Positions 60,519 through 64,000 of a stretch of 64,000 nucleotides of DNA are shown piece by piece. The notes under the pieces are model-generated. The model saw only the letters and a program-made list of their open reading frames with translations, was not told where the DNA came from and did no database searches. Within the stretch, counting starts at the first letter, position 1. Every line of letters begins with the position of its first letter. A program made the translations under genes and the position numbers. Origin of the DNA: Streptomyces humicola (GTDB taxonomy: Bacteria > Actinomycetota > Actinomycetes > Streptomycetales > Streptomycetaceae); NCBI RefSeq assembly GCF_024436035.1, contig NZ_JANFNG010000025.1, positions 1 through 64,000 on the forward strand, written 5' to 3'.

Positions 60519-62291
60519 TCAGCGTGCGGGTGCCGTCTGATCCGCGAGGCGGGCGGCGCACTCGAGCATCAGGGCGTGGACGAACGCCTGGGGAAGGTTG
60601 CCGCGCAACTGGCGCTGCGGAACGTCGAATTCCTCGGCGAACAGCCCGGGGGGGCCGCACGCGGCGCGGTTGCGTTCGAACCAGCGGACGGCCTCCAGCT
60701 CGTGGCCTTGCTGGTGTTCGGCAAGCGCGGTGAGGAATCCGCAGAGCAGGAAGGCGCCTTCCGCTTCGTTCAGGGGACGTTCGTCGTGCCGGAAGCGATA
60801 CGCGTAGTGCTCCTGGGTGAGTTCCGACAGGTAGGCGCGGAGGGTCAGCGCGCTCCTGGGGTCGTCCGGCGGCACGGCGCCTCGGACGGGCGCGAAGAGC
60901 AGGGCCGCGTCGAGCCGGGGGTCGTCGGGGGAGCGTTGCCAGCGGCCCGACGGGTGGGTGGCGTGCGCGGCGGTGTCGGCGATGATGGCGTCCGCGAGCC
61001 CGGCCCACTGACCGGCCCGGCCGGGTGGCGGAGCGTAGAGCGCGATCGCGCGCAGTCCGGCGGCACAGATCAATCGGCTATGGGTCCAGGCCCGGTCGTC
61101 GAGTTCCCAGATCCCGGCGTCCGGTGCCCTCCAGCGCTCGCCGATCGCGGCCGCGGCGATCTCGGCTGCGCGCCATCCGTCCACGTCGAGCCTGCCGAGA
61201 CGGGCAGCCGCCGAGAACAGCAGCAGCGCCTCGCCGAACGGGTCGAGCTGGAACTGTTTGGCGGCGCGGTTGCCGATCACGTCGAAGCCGCCCGGATATC
61301 CCGGCAGGTCCAGTGGGCGCTGTTCGGGCACTGCACCGCCGTCCACGGCATAGGCGGGGGAGAGGGCCGGGCCGTCCTCGTGCAGCCGGGCGGAGGCGAA
61401 GCGCACGGCCTCGTCGAGGAGCGGGTATGCACCCGTGGCCGCGGCGGCCTGTCCGGCGTAGCACTGGTCGCGGATCCACACGTACCGGTAGTCGTAGTTG
61501 CGGCCCTCCGCGGCGCGCTCGGGCAGGCTCGTGGTGGCCGCGGCGACCATGCCGCCGCTCGCCCCGGTCATCCCGCGCAGTACGGCGTAGGCCTGCCGCG
61601 CGTCGCGTGGGGCGATGGTGGATTCGAGCGACGGCACGGCGCGTTCCCAGGCGGCGCGGGTGGCGGCCCAGGCGCGGGAGGCGTCGACCGGCGTACCACG
61701 CAGCGGCCGGTCGGAGATCTCCAGGACCAGGTCGTGTGATCCGCCCGCGGGCACGGTCAACTCATGGGCGAGTGATCCGTCGACGTCGGATTCGCCGGCT
61801 GCGCAAGCGCCGGACCAGCGCAGATGCAGTGGACCGGCCTCGCCCGTCCACTGTTCTCCCTGGCGTGCGAAGCGAGCCTGCTGCCGACCGAAGCACGCAT
61901 ACGGGCCGAGCACGATACGCATGCGGGCGGCAGCGTCGCGCGGGAGGATGCGGCGCAGTACGACGGCGCGGTGCGGGTCCGCCGGCAGGGCCAGCGCATC
62001 CTCGCACTCGACGACGCCGTCCTGCGTCACCCAGCGGTTGCGCCAGATGAGCGTGCCGTCCTGGTAGGAGCCACCCCACACGAAGGTGCCCACCGGCGTG
62101 ACCGCGTAACAGCCGCGCCCGCCGATCAAGGCGCAGAACAGTGCCTCGGAGTCCCAGCGGGGTGCGCACATCCATGCGATGTCGCCGCGCGGCCCGATGA
62201 GGGCCCCGCGCTCGCCGTCCGCCACTACTGCGTAGTCCCGCAGCACGTGAGGCGGATAAGCGAGCGTCTGGTTCACCGACCGCGGACCCAC
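60519..62291 (-). CDS. GH15 family glycoside hydrolase (glucoamylase/trehalase-like)
   Basis: This 590-residue cytoplasmic protein has the N-terminal beta domain of trehalase-like GH15 enzymes (DYAVVADGERGALIGPRGDI, WMCAPRWDSEALF). A toroidal catalytic domain follows, with GRNYDYRYVWIRDQCYA and GIWELDDRAWTHSRL holding the general acid Glu. The second Glu is in FAEEFDVP near GNLPQAFVH. No signal peptide is present, so intracellular trehalose or maltooligosaccharide hydrolysis is likely. It is divergent from the ligase genes. Confidence 0.92.
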   Translation of the reverse strand: MGPRSVNQTLAYPPHVLRDYAVVADGERGALIGPRGDIAWMCAPRWDSEALFCALIGGRGCYAVTPVGTFVWGGSYQDGTLIWRNRWVTQDGVVECEDALALPADPHRAVVLRRILPRDAAARMRIVLGPYACFGRQQARFARQGEQWTGEAGPLHLRWSGACAAGESDVDGSLAHELTVPAGGSHDLVLEISDRPLRGTPVDASRAWAATRAAWERAVPSLESTIAPRDARQAYAVLRGMTGASGGMVAAATTSLPERAAEGRNYDYRYVWIRDQCYAGQAAAATGAYPLLDEAVRFASARLHEDGPALSPAYAVDGGAVPEQRPLDLPGYPGGFDVIGNRAAKQFQLDPFGEALLLFSAAARLGRLDVDGWRAAEIAAAAIGERWRAPDAGIWELDDRAWTHSRLICAAGLRAIALYAPPPGRAGQWAGLADAIIADTAAHATHPSGRWQRSPDDPRLDAALLFAPVRGAVPPDDPRSALTLRAYLSELTQEHYAYRFRHDERPLNEAEGAFLLCGFLTALAEHQQGHELEAVRWFERNRAACGPPGLFAEEFDVPQRQLRGNLPQAFVHALMLECAARLADQTAPAR

Positions 62292-62401
62292 ACCACCACG
62301 CTACCCCTGCATGCGGCCGGACCTTCGGGGAAGGCACAAGGCGAGGCGACGACCGGCTGTCCTTCCAGCGGAACCAAGGGAAACGGGGAAGGGGTGGTTG
62401 G

Positions 62402-63442
62402 ATGCCTGTCCCGACGTCTGTGACGGGCCTGTTCGACGGTTTGCCGGCGGAAGAGCGCAAGGCATTGCGGCGGACGGCTCAGCCGGAGCATCCCAGGCCG
62501 ATGCTGGCCACGTTGACGGAACGCTACTTCTCCGATCCCGCATGGGTATTCGAGCGTAAGTTCGACGGAGAGCGCTGTCTGGCCATTCGTAACGGTGCCC
62601 GGGCCGGGCTGCTCTCCCGCAGCGGCCAGTCGCTCTCCGAGACCTATCCCGAGATCGCTGACGCTCTTGACCAGCAGGAATGCGACGACTTCGTGGTGGA
62701 CGGCGAGATCGTGGCCTTCGAGGGCTCCCGGACCAGCTTCGCGCGACTGCAGCAGCGCATGGGCATTCACGACGCGCGTCAGGCGCGGGCCAGCGGTGTG
62801 GCGGTGACCTACTACGTCTTCGATGTGCTCTACCTGGCGGGCCACGATCTGACCGGCCTGCCGCTGCGCACCCGCAAGGCGTTGTTGCGCCGGGCCCTGG
62901 ACTTCTCCTCGCCGCTGCGCTTCACCTCTCACCGCAACACGACCGGTGAGGCGTATCTGCGCCAGGCGTGCGAGCGGGGCTGGGAGGGGGTCATCGCCAA
63001 GCGCGCGGACAGCCGCTACGAGCAGCGGCGTTCAAGGCAGTGGCTGAAGTTCAAGTGCGGCCGGCGGCAGGAGCTCGTGATCGGCGGATTCACCGAACCG
63101 GCCGGCAGCCGCACCGGTTTCGGCGCGCTGCTGGTCGGTTACTACGAGGGCCCACGGCTGATCTATGCGGGCAAGGTCGGTACCGGCTACGACCGCAGGA
63201 CGCTGAAGACGATGCGCGAACGCCTGGACGATCTGGAGACCGGCAGCACGCCGTTTTCCGGGGGTGCGGTCCGTGAGCGCGGGGTTCACTGGGTTCGGCC
63301 GGAGCTCGTCGCCGAGATCGGCTTCACCGAGTGGACCGACGACGGGAAGCTGCGCCACCCGCGCTTCATGGGCCTGCGGACCGACAAACCACCCGAGCAG
63401 GTGGTGCGGGAGCGGCCAGGGGAGAAGGCGAGGGAGAGCTGA
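62402..63442 (+). CDS. ATP-dependent DNA ligase (LigD ligase-domain type)
   Basis: This 346-residue ligase has nucleotidyl-transferase motif I ERKFDGER with the adenylated Lys, then VDGEIVAF (motif III), EGVIAK (IV) and WLKFKC (V). An OB-fold ends in FTEWTDDGKLRHPRF. This equals the ligase domain of LigD as a separate protein. Its stop overlaps the polymerase gene start by one base (TGATG). The pair forms the enzymatic part of bacterial non-homologous end joining. No ku gene is seen. Confidence 0.93.
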   Translation: MPVPTSVTGLFDGLPAEERKALRRTAQPEHPRPMLATLTERYFSDPAWVFERKFDGERCLAIRNGARAGLLSRSGQSLSETYPEIADALDQQECDDFVVDGEIVAFEGSRTSFARLQQRMGIHDARQARASGVAVTYYVFDVLYLAGHDLTGLPLRTRKALLRRALDFSSPLRFTSHRNTTGEAYLRQACERGWEGVIAKRADSRYEQRRSRQWLKFKCGRRQELVIGGFTEPAGSRTGFGALLVGYYEGPRLIYAGKVGTGYDRRTLKTMRERLDDLETGSTPFSGGAVRERGVHWVRPELVAEIGFTEWTDDGKLRHPRFMGLRTDKPPEQVVRERPGEKARES

Positions 63443-64000
63443 TGACTGCGAAGACAAAGGAGACGATAGGGGTCGGGACCCGCAGCGTGCCGCTGTCCAA
63501 CCCGGACAAGGAGCTGTTCCCTGACGACGGGATCACCAAGGCCGAACTGGCCGACTACTACCGCACTGTCGCGCGTCCCATGCTCCCCCATCTCAAGGAC
63601 CGGCCGCTGGTGATGGAGCGCTACCCCGACGGGTTCCAGGGAAAGTCCTTCTTTCACAAGGATGTTCCTGACTACTTCCCCGAGTGGATCCGTACCGTTC
63701 AGGTGCCCAAGGAGGGCGGCAGCGTCACCATGGCGGTCTGCGACGACGCCGCCACACTCGTCTATCTCGCCAACCAGGCGTGCATCACCCCGCACCCGTG
63801 GCTGAGCCGCGCGGACTGCCTCGACTGCCCGGACCGGCTCGTGTTCGACCTCGACCCTTCCGAGCACGACGGCGACGGTTTCGAGACCGTACGGTGGAGC
63901 GCCCGCCAGTTGGGCGACCTGCTCACCGAACTCGGGCTTCGCCCGGCGGTGATGACGACCGGATCGCGCGGCCTGCACCTGCTGGTCCTGCTCGACCGGC
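63442..64000 (+). CDS. LigD-type polymerase (PrimPol) domain protein, partial
   Basis: The frame begins at ATG 63442 and runs past the window end, so 186 codons are visible. It starts with TRSVPLSNPDKELFPDDGIT and continues DRPLVMERYPDGFQGKSFF. It then has LVFDLDPSEHDGD with the catalytic Asp pair and TTGSRGLHLLVLLD with the His motif. These are the LigD polymerase-domain motifs. It is translationally coupled to the ligase. Whether a nuclease domain follows cannot be seen. Confidence 0.93.
   Translation, partial: MTAKTKETIGVGTRSVPLSNPDKELFPDDGITKAELADYYRTVARPMLPHLKDRPLVMERYPDGFQGKSFFHKDVPDYFPEWIRTVQVPKEGGSVTMAVCDDAATLVYLANQACITPHPWLSRADCLDCPDRLVFDLDPSEHDGDGFETVRWSARQLGDLLTELGLRPAVMTTGSRGLHLLVLLDR

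Overview
This is a GC-rich window from a streptomycete or close relative (Streptomyces, Streptacidiphilus or Actinacidiphila type). The evidence is codon use with G or C at nearly every third position, many GTG and TTG starts with GGAGG-type ribosome sites, and actinobacterial families: the WhiJ-like HTH/DUF397/ATPase trio, SpoIIE-type phosphatases fused to RsbW-like kinases, an LAETG sortase substrate and a split LigD. I saw only one in-frame TTA codon. There is no rRNA, no CRISPR array and no intact insertion sequence. One tRNA-Leu is present.

Layout. 1-310: hairpin-rich repeats. 311-1790: phosphatidylserine synthase and decarboxylase. 1970-10119 (minus strand): a crotonyl-CoA carboxylase/reductase operon of ethylmalonyl-CoA pathway type (ccr, ecm, MaoC hydratase, acyl-CoA dehydrogenase), a TetR regulator, and a double-domain 3-hydroxyacyl-CoA dehydrogenase. 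10485-11309: a scrambled stretch with a truncated acetyltransferase and two oppositely oriented pieces of a radical SAM gene. 11476-16443: an SRPBCC protein, an MFS exporter with three C-terminal beta-sandwich repeats, a second copy of the hairpin repeats, and a large membrane protein. 16674-22632: two multidomain PP2C/ATPase regulators flanking a methyltransferase. 22713-31683: a CUT2-type sugar ABC transporter followed in the same direction by a D-aminopeptidase, an M20 and an S9 peptidase, a phosphopantetheinyl transferase and a dienelactone-hydrolase-like protein.

31755-33449: the WhiJ-like regulatory trio around a perfect palindrome. 33637-38091: two secreted hydrolases, a GH92 mannosidase and an SGNH esterase. 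38260-43705: small proteins, then a TPP enzyme and an aminotransferase-fold protein that both look catalytically damaged, then an MBL-fold hydrolase. 43891-48975: efeO-efeB iron uptake genes without efeU, and a cell-wall-anchored phosphoesterase. 49039-58597: methyltransferase, secreted proteins, L,D-transpeptidase, aldo/keto reductase, acyl-CoA ligase, LysR and a BASS-type transporter, TatA and FdhD. 58811-60200: tRNA-Leu(GAG) followed by a gene-poor stretch with small genes and hairpins that looks like remains of an integrated element. 60519-64000: a GH15 glycosidase and the split NHEJ ligase and polymerase genes. The polymerase gene runs off the window end.

How the parts fit. The ccr operon can turn crotonyl-CoA into ethylmalonyl-CoA and on toward methylsuccinyl- and mesaconyl-CoA. 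In streptomycetes this supplies extender units and supports C2 assimilation. The 3-hydroxyacyl-CoA dehydrogenase feeds it. A palindrome placed exactly between the -35 and -10 elements of the apparent ccr promoter suggests direct repression. The points most worth following up are the dispersed CACGTGA/TCACG hairpin family, the lysine-less aminotransferase beside an altered TPP enzyme, the half-degenerate fused dehydrogenase, the rearranged radical SAM locus, and the transporter/peptidase run.
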